Part shown: in pieces, positions 35,961 to 43,919 of the stretch | Layout of the letters: each line of letters begins with the position of its first letter | Position numbering within the stretch: position 1 is the stretch's first letter | Assembly (NCBI GenBank): GCA_963722815.1 | Contig: CAVROM010000010.1 | Span: 1 to 64,000, forward strand | DNA length: 64,000 bases | Source of the DNA: DASQFQ01 sp963722815 | GTDB lineage: Bacteria; Actinomycetota; Thermoleophilia; Solirubrobacterales; Solirubrobacteraceae | Direction of reading: 5' to 3' | Position numbers and translations under genes: made by a program | Notes under the pieces: generated by a model | Seen by the model: only the letters and a program-made list of their open reading frames with translations | What the model was told of the DNA's origin: nothing | The model's database searches: none

Positions 35961-36911
35961 CTAAGCCGGGCCGGGCGCGTCCGGGAGATCCGGACCGGGC
36001 ATCTGGTCCTGCGGGGGCTTCACGCCCGGCGGGAGCTTCACGTGGTCGTGCTTGTCCGGCGGTGGCGGGTCGTCCGGCGTCGGCCCGGGGCCGGGATCGC
36101 CCGGGTCGTCCGGCGGCACCGGGACCTCGGGCGGCGGCGGCTCGGGCGTCGCGGTCGGGGTCGGCTCCGGCGTGGTCGTCGGGCCCGGTGTGACGGTCGG
36201 CTCCGGGGTGACGGTCGGCTCCGGAGACGGCTCCGGCGTGACGGTCGGCTCGGGCGAAGGCGTGGGCGTGGGGGTCGGGCCGGGGCCGGGGCCGTCCGGA
36301 TCGCCCGGGGGCTTGGACGCCACCGGCCCGTCGGGATCGGGCGGCGTGACCGTGCTGTCCGACGTGTCCGGCGGGGTCGGAACGTCCGGCTCGGTGACCG
36401 GGACTGGCCCGGAGGCGGGCACGACGACGATCGGAGCCGGGACGGTCGGCGCCGGGGTGGTGATGCCGCCGCCGGTGCCGGGCCGGCTCACGCCGATCGG
36501 CGTCGGACCGTTGCCGGGGCTGGCGCTCCCGCTGGTGCCGGTGTCGAACTCGCCGCCGCCGCCACCGCCACCACCGGTGCCGCCTCCGCCGCCGGCGCCG
36601 CCTGCTGCAGCGCCGCCGGCCCCCGTGCCGGCGCTGGCCTCGAACTGGCGCAGCGCCTCGCGCGCGGCCAGCAGCGGGCTCTCGTTCGAGCGCTCCAACT
36701 CGCTCTTGACGCTCGTCCTCGGCTTGCCGACGCGCTGGGCGGGCGCTTCGGGCGTGCGCAGCTGGACGTCGCCACGGCGATCGCCGATCAGCCGGTTGGG
36801 CCAGTCACCGAAGTCCACGAAAGGGTCGACGACCGCCACCAGCAGCAACGGCACCGCGACCAACCAACCGAGAACGTTGAGGGCCGCGAGCACCTTCACA
36901 CGCCTGCTCAT
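35961..36911 (-). CDS. Membrane-anchored Gly/Pro-rich protein with PEPTVT repeats
   Basis: 316 residues with no recognised enzyme domain. The N-terminus has one membrane anchor (about residues 8-30), then about 60 ordinary residues, a glycine-rich linker (about 95-122) and a long Pro/Thr/Asp-rich tail with degenerate repeats of TPEPTVTPEP type. The C-terminus contains HDHVKLPPGVKPP. The tail probably spans or decorates the cell wall, as in actinobacterial surface proteins with Pro/Thr stalks. Low complexity means length may vary between strains. Confidence 0.65.
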   Translation of the reverse strand: MSRRVKVLAALNVLGWLVAVPLLLVAVVDPFVDFGDWPNRLIGDRRGDVQLRTPEAPAQRVGKPRTSVKSELERSNESPLLAAREALRQFEASAGTGAGGAAAGGAGGGGGTGGGGGGGGEFDTGTSGSASPGNGPTPIGVSRPGTGGGITTPAPTVPAPIVVVPASGPVPVTEPDVPTPPDTSDSTVTPPDPDGPVASKPPGDPDGPGPGPTPTPTPSPEPTVTPEPSPEPTVTPEPTVTPGPTTTPEPTPTATPEPPPPEVPVPPDDPGDPGPGPTPDDPPPPDKHDHVKLPPGVKPPQDQMPGPDLPDAPGPA

Positions 36912-36940
36912 GTGCAGGGAAGTGTTCCACGCTGGACGGC

Positions 36941-36956
36941 GTTGGGAACCCCCAAC
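36941..36956. promoter_or_regulatory. Short inverted repeat in divergent promoter region
   Basis: GTTGGG-AACC-CCCAAC, a 6-bp inverted repeat in the 85-nt gap between the proline-rich protein gene and the dehydratase operon. A TAGGGT hexamer at 36964-36969 could be the + strand -10. It might be an operator; evidence is only the symmetry and position. Confidence 0.3.
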
Positions 36957-36996
36957 TGGTTAGTAGGGTCCCGAGTCCCGCGAAGAGGAGGAAAGC

Positions 36997-37431
36997 TTGG
37001 CGCCGAAAACCGATGCGGTGGGCAAGACCTACCCGCCTACGAGCTACGCCGTGGGGCGCGAGAAAGTGCGTGAGTTCGCGGCCGCGGTGGGGGAGGAGAA
37101 CCCCCTCCACCATGACCTCGACGCCGCTCGCGAGGCCGGCTACGCCGACGTCGTGGCGCCGCCGATGTTCGCCGTCGTGTTCGGCGGCCGCGCGATGGCG
37201 CCGGCGCTCTTCGACCCCGAGGTCGGCATCGACTTCTCGCGCATGGTCCATGGCGGCCAGGAGTTCGTGTGGGGTCCTCCGGTCGTGGCGGGCGACGAGA
37301 TCGCCACCGAGGTCGAGGTCAAGGACGTCGCCGAGCGGGGCGGGCTGCAGTTCTTCGTCTTCGAGAGCCGCTCGACGAACCAGAACGGCGAGACGGTGTG
37401 CACCGGCACCTGGACCAACATCGTCCGATGA
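36997..37431 (+). CDS. MaoC-like dehydratase subunit, HadA type
   Basis: 144-residue hot-dog-fold protein similar to the N-terminal MaoC-like/HadA subunit of actinobacterial (3R)-hydroxyacyl-ACP dehydratase. The hydratase motif region reads AVGEENPLHHD, where the catalytic Asp is Glu33, consistent with a non-catalytic or stabilising subunit. GAGGAGGAAAG precedes TTG 36997 at 6 nt, the strongest SD of this region. The stop overlaps the next ATG, so the two subunits are co-translated. The fatty-acid or related acyl substrate is inferred. Confidence 0.82.
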   Translation: MAPKTDAVGKTYPPTSYAVGREKVREFAAAVGEENPLHHDLDAAREAGYADVVAPPMFAVVFGGRAMAPALFDPEVGIDFSRMVHGGQEFVWGPPVVAGDEIATEVEVKDVAERGGLQFFVFESRSTNQNGETVCTGTWTNIVR

Positions 37432-37793
37432 CCGATATCCCCGATCTGAAGGTCACCCCGGACCGCTACCTGACGTATCGCTACGCGGGCGCCTCCGGCG
37501 ACTTCAACCCGATCCACATCGACGAGGAGTTCGCGAAGTCGGTCGGGCTGCCCGGCCGCATCCTCCATGGCCTCTGGACCATGTCGCAGGTCGCCCGCGC
37601 GGTCAGCCAGGCGGGCGAGCTCAAGCGCCTCGAGGTCCAGTTCCGCGGCATGGGCTTCCCCGAGCAGGAGATCACCGTGACCTCAACCGTCACCGAAGAA
37701 GCCGACGGCGTGGCGCAGATCCAGACCGAGGCCGAGCAGGACGGCCGCCGGATCGTCCGCAAGGGCAAGGCCGAGGTGGTTCTTAGACTCTGA
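37428..37793 (+). CDS. MaoC-like dehydratase subunit, HadB type
   Basis: 121-residue hot-dog protein with the hydratase-2 motif: YAGASGDFNPIHIDEEFAKS followed by GLPGRILHG, with catalytic Asp25 and His30. Paired with the upstream HadA-like subunit (ATGA overlap) it would form the catalytic half of a (3R)-hydroxyacyl-ACP/CoA dehydratase. In mycobacteria HadAB serve mycolate elongation; here a general fatty-acid role is more likely. Confidence 0.85.
   Translation: MTDIPDLKVTPDRYLTYRYAGASGDFNPIHIDEEFAKSVGLPGRILHGLWTMSQVARAVSQAGELKRLEVQFRGMGFPEQEITVTSTVTEEADGVAQIQTEAEQDGRRIVRKGKAEVVLRL
37784..37789 (+). promoter_or_regulatory. Leaderless -10 of hrcA (TAGACT)
   Basis: TAGACT lies inside the last codons of the HadB-like gene, 8 nt before ATG 37798. 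No CIRCE-type inverted repeat was found next to it. Confidence 0.45.
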
Positions 37794-37797
37794 GGGG

Positions 37798-38826
37798 ATG
37801 CTCTCCCCGCGCCAGGAACTCCTGCTCGGCAAAGTGGTCGACGGCTTCGCCGAGTCCGGCCAGCCCGTCGGCTCCAAGGCGCTCGCCGCCGACCCCGACA
37901 TCGGCTACGGCCCGTCGACGATCCGCAACGAGCTGGCGGTGCTGGAGGAGCAGGGGCTGCTCGCGCACCCGCACACCTCCGCGGGCCGCGTGCCGACCGA
38001 CTCGGGCTACCGCTACTTCGTCGACCACGTGCTGCCCAAGCGCACGTCGGCGGCGGTCGCCCCGCGCGCGGTCGAGCTGACGCTGGCGCGGCGCGAGGTC
38101 GCCGAGGCGATGCAGATGACGACGGAGACGCTGTCGCAGGTCACGAACCTGCTGGCCATCGTCACCGCGCCGCCGATCGCCACCACCACGATCCGCCACG
38201 TCGAGGTCCTCGCGCTGCAGCCGCAGGTGCTGATGGTCGTGATCATCACCTCGACCGGCGGCGTGTCGAAGCGGGTGTTCGCGTTCGAGTCGCCGGTCGA
38301 TCCCGGGCTCGCCGAGTGGGCCGCCGCCTACCTCAACGAGCAGCTCGTCGGCATGGGGCTGGGCGCGCGGATGCTCCACGGCCGGCTCGAGGACCCGTCG
38401 CTGCCGGCGACCGAGCGCGCCTTCCTCACCCAGCTCGCGCCCGCCTTCACCGAGCTCGCCGACACGGCGGAGGACACGCTGTACGTCGACGGTGCGGCCC
38501 GCCTGCTGGGCGAGTACCGCTTCCAGGACCTGACGCAGCTCAACCAGGTGATGGAGATGCTCGAGCGCCGCGTGACGCTGCTCAGCGTGCTCTCCGAGGC
38601 GCTGGCCGAGCGCGACATCTACGTACGCATCGGGCGTGAGAACGCCGCGCCGGCGCTGCAGGGCCTGTCGCTGGTCGCCGCCAACTACGGCCTGCCGCGG
38701 CGCAACCTCGGCACGGTGTCGGTGATCGGGCCGACGCGGATGGACTACGCGGTCGCGATGCAGTCCGTGCGCGCCGCCGCGGCCCAGCTCTCGCACTTCG
38801 TCGAAGACGTCTACGGCGAGTCCTGA
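37798..38826 (+). CDS. hrcA: Heat-inducible transcription repressor HrcA
   Basis: Represses class I heat-shock genes by binding CIRCE. At 342 residues it has an N-terminal winged helix (SPRQELLLGKVVDGFAESGQ, STIRNELAVLEEQGLLAHPH) with the hallmark TSAGRVPTDSGYRYFVDHV (about residues 60-78), a GAF-like domain and the C-terminal dimerisation part with IGPTRMDYAVAM. It is the first gene of a hrcA-dnaJ-prmA operon; no dnaK or grpE lies here. Confidence 0.95.
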   Translation: MLSPRQELLLGKVVDGFAESGQPVGSKALAADPDIGYGPSTIRNELAVLEEQGLLAHPHTSAGRVPTDSGYRYFVDHVLPKRTSAAVAPRAVELTLARREVAEAMQMTTETLSQVTNLLAIVTAPPIATTTIRHVEVLALQPQVLMVVIITSTGGVSKRVFAFESPVDPGLAEWAAAYLNEQLVGMGLGARMLHGRLEDPSLPATERAFLTQLAPAFTELADTAEDTLYVDGAARLLGEYRFQDLTQLNQVMEMLERRVTLLSVLSEALAERDIYVRIGRENAAPALQGLSLVAANYGLPRRNLGTVSVIGPTRMDYAVAMQSVRAAAAQLSHFVEDVYGES

Positions 38827-39968
38827 TGGCACGCGACTACTACGAGACGCTCGGGGTCGACCGGAGCGCCGACGACGCGACGATCAAGAAGGCCTTCCGG
38901 AGGCTGGCGCGCGAGCTGCACCCGGACGTCAACGCGCACGACCCCGACGCCGAGGAGAAGTTCAAGGAGGCCGCGACGGCGTACGAGGTACTGAACGACC
39001 CGGAGCGGCGGCGGCTCTATGACTCCTACGGCGAGGACGGGCTGCGCAGGGGCGGCTACGCCCCGGACATGGACGCGTTCGGCTCGGTCTCCGACCTGTT
39101 CTCCGCGTTCTTCGGGGGCGGCAGCGGGTTCGACATCTTCGGCGGCGGGGGAGGCGGCCGGCGCGGCCGCGGCGGCGCGATGCAGGGCGCCGACGTGGTC
39201 GCCAGCGCCTCCATCGACCTCGCCGAGTCGGCGCACGGCAAGACGGTCGAGATCGCCTACGAGGCGGCGGCGATGTGCCCGCACTGCAGCGGCAACGGCG
39301 CCGAGCCGGGCACGCCGATCGTCGCGTGCGCGACGTGCGACGGCACCGGCCAGCACCAGCGCGTGGCGCGGACGGCGTTCGGCCAGCTGGTGCGGACCGC
39401 GGTGTGCGAGGTGTGCGGCGGCGACGGCCGGATCCCGGAGACGCCGTGCTCGGAGTGCGACGGCGCGGGGATGGTCGCCGAGCAGCGGCGGGTCGCGGTC
39501 GACATCCCGGCCGGGATCGCCGACGGGCAGCGCATCCGGCTCACGCGCCGGGGCCACGCGGGGCAGTACGGCGGGCCCCCAGGTGACCTCTACGTGATCG
39601 TGCGGGTGGCGGACGACGAGCGCTTCCTGCGCGACGGCGAGGACCTTGTGACGGTGATCGACGTGCCGGCGCCGCTGGCCGCGCTCGGGACCACCATGCA
39701 GGTGCCGACGCTCGACGGCGACGTGTCGCTCGAGATCCCCGCCGGCACGCAGCCGGGGGAGACGATCGTGATGCGCGGGCGCGGGCTGCCGCCACTGTCG
39801 CGGGGGCGCACCGGCGACCTGCGCGTCGTGGTCAACGTGGCGATCCCGCGGCGGCTCTCGCGCGAGCAGCGCTCGATGCTCGAAGACTTCGCGGCGACGG
39901 TGACCGAGGACAACCTGCGCTCCGACGAGGGCATGCTCGCCAAGCTCAAGCGAGTGCTCGCCGGGTGA
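38826..39968 (+). CDS. dnaJ: Chaperone DnaJ
   Basis: Hsp40 co-chaperone of DnaK. The 380-residue protein has a J domain with the HPD motif (residues 32-34), a Gly-rich linker (about 95-118, FFGGGSGFDIFGGGGGG), the zinc domain with four CxxCxGxG repeats (CPHCSGNG, CATCDGTG, CEVCGGDG, CSECDGAG), and the C-terminal client-binding domains. ATG 38826 shares one base with the hrcA stop. The stop overlaps the prmA GTG. Confidence 0.96.
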   Translation: MARDYYETLGVDRSADDATIKKAFRRLARELHPDVNAHDPDAEEKFKEAATAYEVLNDPERRRLYDSYGEDGLRRGGYAPDMDAFGSVSDLFSAFFGGGSGFDIFGGGGGGRRGRGGAMQGADVVASASIDLAESAHGKTVEIAYEAAAMCPHCSGNGAEPGTPIVACATCDGTGQHQRVARTAFGQLVRTAVCEVCGGDGRIPETPCSECDGAGMVAEQRRVAVDIPAGIADGQRIRLTRRGHAGQYGGPPGDLYVIVRVADDERFLRDGEDLVTVIDVPAPLAALGTTMQVPTLDGDVSLEIPAGTQPGETIVMRGRGLPPLSRGRTGDLRVVVNVAIPRRLSREQRSMLEDFAATVTEDNLRSDEGMLAKLKRVLAG

Positions 39969-40783
39969 TCCGGCTCGCGGTGCGCGTGCCGCGCGCCGCG
40001 GCGGAGATCGTGTTGGCGGAGCTCCTCGCGCTGTCGCCGGCCGGGCTCGAGGAGACCGACGTCAGCGAGGGCGTGGTCGAGTACGCGCTCTACGGGGCCG
40101 AAGGCGAGCTGCCGGACCTGCCCGCGCTGCAGGCGGCCGCGGGCGACGCGCTGGTCGACGTCTCGACCTCGGTGGTCCCTGACGACTGGGCCGACCGCTG
40201 GAAGGCGTGGCACCGCCCGGTCGACGTCGCCTGGCGCTTCCGGCGGCTGCGGGTGCGACCGCCGTGGGAGGAGGCGCTGGCCGACGAGTCGGGGATCGAC
40301 CTCGTCATCGATCCGGGCCAGGCGTTCGGGACGGGCGCGCACCACACGACGCGGCTCTGCCTCGAGCTGCTGCTCGAGCTCGACCCGGGTGGCCCGCTGG
40401 CGGACTGGGGCTCGGGCAGCGGGGTGCTCGCGATCGCGGCGGCGCGGCTCGGGTATGAGCCGGTGCTGGCGGTCGATGTGGAGCCGGCCTCGCTGGAGGC
40501 TTCGGCGGTCAACGCGGAGCGCAACGGGGCGGCGGTCGAGGTGCGGCGCGTGAACCTGCGGCGGGAGCCGGCGCCTTATGCGCCCACGGTCGTAGCGAAC
40601 CTCGTCCGCCCCCTGTTGCTCGACGTCTGTGGCCTCCTCGAGGGAGCTCCGGAGCGGCTGATCGCTTCCGGACTGCTCAGGGAGGAAGCCGACGAGGTCG
40701 CGGCGGCGTTTCGTGTCCACGGTTTGGTCGAGCGGGACCGGCGGTTCGGCGGGGAGTGGGCGGCTGTGCTGCTCGAACGCTGA
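39965..40783 (+). CDS. prmA: Ribosomal protein L11 methyltransferase
   Basis: SAM-dependent methylation of L11, common downstream of dnaJ. 272 residues; the family blocks are DDWADRWKAWHRP, the IDPGQAFGTGAHHTTRLCLE signature (about residues 115-134), and SAM motif I DWGSGSGVLAIAAA (about 147-160). The usual NI-x-PL-type catalytic-site motif reads VVANLVRPLLLD. GTG 39965 overlaps dnaJ by 4 nt. A long inverted repeat starts at its stop codon. Confidence 0.9.
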   Translation: MIRLAVRVPRAAAEIVLAELLALSPAGLEETDVSEGVVEYALYGAEGELPDLPALQAAAGDALVDVSTSVVPDDWADRWKAWHRPVDVAWRFRRLRVRPPWEEALADESGIDLVIDPGQAFGTGAHHTTRLCLELLLELDPGGPLADWGSGSGVLAIAAARLGYEPVLAVDVEPASLEASAVNAERNGAAVEVRRVNLRREPAPYAPTVVANLVRPLLLDVCGLLEGAPERLIASGLLREEADEVAAAFRVHGLVERDRRFGGEWAAVLLER

Positions 40784-40829
40784 CGAATGTCACCTCGAGG
40801 TCGCTATGCGACCTTGAGATGACATTCGT
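40783..40829. repeat. Long imperfect inverted repeat between convergent genes
   Basis: Two 20-nt arms, CGAATGTCACCTCGAGGTCG (40784-40803) and CGACCTTGAGATGACATTCG (40809-40828), flank a CTATG loop. One extra A-T pair extends the stem to 21 bp with one C-A mismatch and one G-T wobble. It fills nearly the whole 51-nt gap between prmA and the convergent DUF192 gene. It can act as a bidirectional terminator, although no T run follows. The length and AT-richer arms also suit a dispersed palindromic (REP-like) element. Confidence 0.6.
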
Positions 40830-40834
40830 GGTCG

Positions 40835-41170
40835 TCAGAGGCCGGCGGTGACGAAGCGGTCGGCAGTGCCGGCGTTCGCTTCGACGACCGAGCGCGCCTT
40901 CGCGCAGAACTTCAGGCGGCGTGGCGGGACCGCGGGATCGACACGGACGACCTGGCCGTCCTTGCCGAGCCAGATCAGGTCGAGCGGGAAGCGCATCGTG
41001 AACGTGTGCACGGAGCGGCAGCGCGGGATGTGCAGCGCGAGCCGCTCGGGGAGCACGTCGAGCTTCGCGAGGCCCTTCATGCGCGCCGCGCGGGTGTTCG
41101 CCTCGGCGACGCGCAGGCCGTCCGCCGAGGTCGCGGCCGGGCAGGCCGTCGAGGCGCGGGCAGGCCTCAG
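40835..41170 (-). CDS. DUF192 protein, start uncertain
   Basis: About 111 residues if read from CTG 41170, which overlaps the upstream gene's stop (CTGA). The conserved part contains LRVAEANTRAARMKGLAKLD, the IPRCRSVHTFTMRFPLDLIW signature and the RRLKFCAKARSVVEANAG end, the DUF192 domain of about 100 residues. The first 25 residues are less certain: another frame reads CPRLDGLPGRDLGG there, so one more frame error is possible. Function unknown; DUF192 proteins are often small and exported, but no clear signal peptide is visible here. Confidence 0.7.
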   Translation of the reverse strand: MRPARASTACPAATSADGLRVAEANTRAARMKGLAKLDVLPERLALHIPRCRSVHTFTMRFPLDLIWLGKDGQVVRVDPAVPPRRLKFCAKARSVVEANAGTADRFVTAGL

Positions 41171-42091
41171 CCGATGCAGAACTCGCAGCCGCCACCGCCG
41201 CCTCCGCCACCACCACCGCCGCTTCCGCCGCCCCCGGAGGACGCCGGAGGCGTGTACGTCGGGGCGGTGGGCGTCGGCGTGCTGCGCGGCGCCGGCGTGG
41301 CCTGGGCGCGGCGGCGGGCTGCGGCGCCGGCGGCGGGCGGCGGCCCGGCGGCGCTTGGCGGCGGCGCGGCGGCGGGCGGCGCGCGCCTTGCGCGCGGCGG
41401 TCTGGACCTTGCGGACCGCGCGGGTCTCCTGGCCGAGCACGGCCGCGCGCTGGTCGTCGTAGGCCTGCTTGAGCTTGGTCGCCTCCGCGCGCTCGGCGGC
41501 GGTCGGCGTGCTGACGGGAGCCGGGGTGGGCGACGCGGTCGGCTCGACGGTCACGGTCGCGGACGCGGCGGTCGTCTTGGCCGGCTGCCCGCCGCCCTTG
41601 TCCTCCATCGCGCCCGTGAACAGGCTTACGCCGATCACGATCGCGCCGATGCCGGCCGCCGCGTAGATCGCGACGAGCACGAGCGGGCTGAACTTCCGGC
41701 GCGGGTCCCGCTCGCGGCGCGCGGGCGCGGCGGCGGGCGGAGCGGGCGCGGCCACCGGCTCCCAGTCCCACTCGTCGGACGGCTCGGCGGCGGGAGCGGG
41801 CTCCGGGTCCCAGTCCCAGTCGGCGGCCGGGGCGGGCTCCGGCGCGGAGGAGGCGTCGTCGGCCGGCGCGGGGACGTCGGGCGTCGCAGGGGCGTCGGAG
41901 GAGAAGCGGTGCTGGGCGGGCGCGGTGATCTCCGGCGTGGCCGGCTCGTCGGCGGTGGGCTCGGGAGCGGCCGGCGGCTCGTGCTCCGTGGCCGGCTCGT
42001 CGAGCTCGGCCCAGTCGTCCCACAGAGGCTCTTCGAGAGGAGCGGGAGCGGGAGCGGCGCCGTTGCCGGCGGCCGGCTCGTCGGTCGTCAC
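41167..42091 (-). CDS. Single-span protein with acidic N-terminus and poly-Gly CEFC tail
   Basis: GTG 42091 overlaps the upstream stop (GTGA). The N-terminal ~125 residues are Pro/Ala/Glu-rich with Trp-Asp repeats (DWDWDPEP, DEWDWEP). One membrane span follows (about residues 135-158), then a Thr/Pro-rich stretch and an Arg/Ala-rich coiled-coil-like region. The frame must change once around 41300-41400, after which it reads STPTPTAPTYTPPASSGG and a 16-residue, almost pure glycine stretch ending CEFCIG. The CxxC directly after polyglycine is striking. No family recognised. Coordinates assume one sequence error. Confidence 0.55.
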
Positions 42092-42447
42092 CGCGCCGTG
42101 CCGTTGCCGTTCGTGGACGGCTCCTCGTACACGACCGGCGCCGGCGGGTCCGCGACCGCGGTGTCGCCGCCCCAGCCGAGGTCGTCGTCCCAGTCCAGAT
42201 CAGCATCGGTCGCGTAGGCGACGCCAGTGCCGCCCGCGCTCGCGGCAACCGCCGCCGTCCGCGGGTTGCGCGACCGCAGCCGGCTCCCCGCCGCGCGGCC
42301 GCTGGCGCCACGGCGCCGCGCCGCGTGGCTCGCCGTCCACTGCTTGCCGGCGTTCGCGCGTACGCGACCGCCGCCGCGCCGACGGAGGCGGGGGACGACG
42401 ATGAGGCTGATGGCAAGAAGGCCGGCGAGTGCGAAGGCGATTTCCAT
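42088..42447 (-). CDS. Small single-span membrane protein
   Basis: 119 residues starting MEIAFALAGLLAISLIVVP, one N-terminal membrane segment followed by a strongly basic stretch (RLRRRGGGRVR) and an acidic, Trp/Asp-rich tail (DADLDWDDDLGWGG) similar in composition to its downstream neighbour. GGAG precedes the ATG at about 6 nt on the minus strand. It heads a three-gene minus-strand operon. No family recognised. Confidence 0.6.
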   Translation of the reverse strand: MEIAFALAGLLAISLIVVPRLRRRGGGRVRANAGKQWTASHAARRRGASGRAAGSRLRSRNPRTAAVAASAGGTGVAYATDADLDWDDDLGWGGDTAVADPPAPVVYEEPSTNGNGTAR

Positions 42448-42505
42448 ATCGCTCCTACATGGTGCCAGCGCCGCGGCTCCGAGCCAAGGCGCGACCGTTG
42501 ATCAC

Positions 42506-42511
42506 TATGGT
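42506..42511 (+). promoter_or_regulatory. Leaderless -10 element (TATGGT)
   Basis: TATGGT lies 6 nt before GTG 42518, which selects that start for the following unknown protein. Confidence 0.4.
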
Positions 42512-42517
42512 CATGTT

Positions 42518-43684
42518 GTGCCCGATAACCCGGCCCGACAGGCATCGGATCGCTCGACGCAGCGCCAAGTTCCCGTGATCCTCGCGTTCGGCCTCAAGCC
42601 CGAGCGCTTCGTGGGGCAGGAGGGCCGCATCGACGCCGTGCTCGAGCCGCCCGCGGCCGACAAGGCCGACGTGCTCGTGCAGGCGCTCAGCTCCGGCATC
42701 GAGGCCAGCGGCTACGTGATCGCGGTGCTGCCCCAGTGGTTCCCGCCCGAGGGCGCGCTGCGTCTCGGCATGGCCCGCTCGATGCTCGACACCGACCGTG
42801 TCGCCGTCTACGAGACCGCGCTGCCGCCGCTGGCCGGCGCGGTGCTGTGCAGCCTCGCATCCAGCCTCGCGCCGCACATGCCGAGCGCCGGCGTGCTCGC
42901 CTCGCTGCTGCCCGAGCTCGAGGCCGAGCTGTACGTCTTCACGTGGCTGGGATCCGTGTCCGGACTGAGCGCCCCCGCGCCGAGCTTCGGCCAGCACCTC
43001 GCCTCGCTCGGCCCCAGCAGCGCCTTCGGCGTCTCGTCCTGGCCCGAGCCGTCGGTCCACAAGATCAGCTCCGGCGCGCCCGGCGTGCCGCTGCCGGAGA
43101 TCCAGCGCCCGTCGCGGATGGTCGTCGCGCCGCGCAACGGCGACACCGCGTGGGCGCGCGAGACCGTGAACCAGGCGCTCGGCGGCCTGCCGGTCGCCGA
43201 GGTCGAGCCGACGCCCAACGGCCCGAGCTGGTGGGGCACCTCGAAGGTGGTCGAGAGCGTGGTCTTCCCGGTCGACATCCCGGAGCTCGCCGCCGACCTG
43301 CTGGCGGAGCAGGAGCAGTGGGTCTGCCGCTGGTGCCGCGAGCTGATCGCCCGCTCGCCCTGTCCGCTGTGCGGCCATCGCGGCCGTCCCGTCGACGTCG
43401 CTCCCCGCAGCCGGCGCAGCATCAGCAAGGCGGGCTCAGGTAGGTGGCCGGGGCGCGGGTCTTGCCCGTGTCCGGGTCCGTGTAGGTCATCGACGCGCGC
43501 GTGTAGAAGCGCTCGCCCGCGCAGGTCTTGGGCGCCGAGAGCACGATCTCGGCGCGCGCGTCCTGGTAGGTCCCTTGCGCGCAGTTGGGATCGCAGATCA
43601 GCGTCCGGACGTCGGCGCGGCCGGTGGCCCGCTCGCTGCCCCAGCCCGACCACCGCAGGTCCGACAGCCGCTGCTCGGAGTTGA
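42518..43684 (+). CDS. Unknown protein with C-terminal zinc ribbon
   Basis: GTG 42518 is placed by the -10 hexamer. About 300 residues look genuine: an N-terminal alpha/beta region (VPVILAFGLKPERFVGQEGR, IAVLPQWFPPEGALRLGMAR), a middle part with TWLGSVSGLSAPAPSFGQHL, and a C-terminal zinc ribbon CRWCRELIARSPCPLCGHRG. The frame stays open to 43684, but the last ~80 residues are antisense to the convergent gene and biased as such. A one-base error would end the gene at TAG 43441-43443. No family recognised; cytoplasmic, no signal peptide. Confidence 0.6.
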   Translation: MPDNPARQASDRSTQRQVPVILAFGLKPERFVGQEGRIDAVLEPPAADKADVLVQALSSGIEASGYVIAVLPQWFPPEGALRLGMARSMLDTDRVAVYETALPPLAGAVLCSLASSLAPHMPSAGVLASLLPELEAELYVFTWLGSVSGLSAPAPSFGQHLASLGPSSAFGVSSWPEPSVHKISSGAPGVPLPEIQRPSRMVVAPRNGDTAWARETVNQALGGLPVAEVEPTPNGPSWWGTSKVVESVVFPVDIPELAADLLAEQEQWVCRWCRELIARSPCPLCGHRGRPVDVAPRSRRSISKAGSGRWPGRGSCPCPGPCRSSTRACRSARPRRSWAPRARSRRARPGRSLARSWDRRSASGRRRGRWPARCPSPTTAGPTAAARS

Positions 43685-43919
43685 CGTCCATCGTCCTGGG
43701 CTCGACCCGCGCGTGGAACGAGGAGTCGGCCACCCCGATCGCGCCGCGCTGCAGCTCGGCCTTGGCGCCGTCCGGGTAGACGAGCTTCGCCGGCGCCGCT
43801 GCCGGCGGCGCGGTGCCGGTCGCGGTCACCTTCGGCGTGACGGCGCGCTCGGAGCCGCCGCCGCAGCCCGACGAGCGGCGAGGCACGCCACCGACGGCAC
43901 ACGCGAGCCCGCGCCTCAC
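43422..43919 (-). CDS. Putative lipoprotein of pilus-adjacent operon
   Basis: 165 residues from GTG 43919, which overlaps the upstream stop (GTGA). The N-terminus MRRGLACAVGG then SSGCGGGSERA resembles a lipoprotein signal with a Cys followed by glycines, but the hydrophobic core is poor, perhaps because of a local sequence error. The mature region is beta-rich with Cys pairs (CDPNCAQG, KTCAGERF) and ends YLSPPC. It follows the TadG-like hydrolase gene in a minus-strand operon divergent from the tad genes. No family recognised. Confidence 0.55.
   Translation of the reverse strand: MRRGLACAVGGVPRRSSGCGGGSERAVTPKVTATGTAPPAAAPAKLVYPDGAKAELQRGAIGVADSSFHARVEPRTMDVNSEQRLSDLRWSGWGSERATGRADVRTLICDPNCAQGTYQDARAEIVLSAPKTCAGERFYTRASMTYTDPDTGKTRAPATYLSPPC

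Noticed and set aside
37700..37800. CIRCE element upstream of hrcA
   Set aside because: No TTAGCACTC-N9-GAGTGCTAA-like inverted repeat is present; only the TAGACT hexamer is supported.
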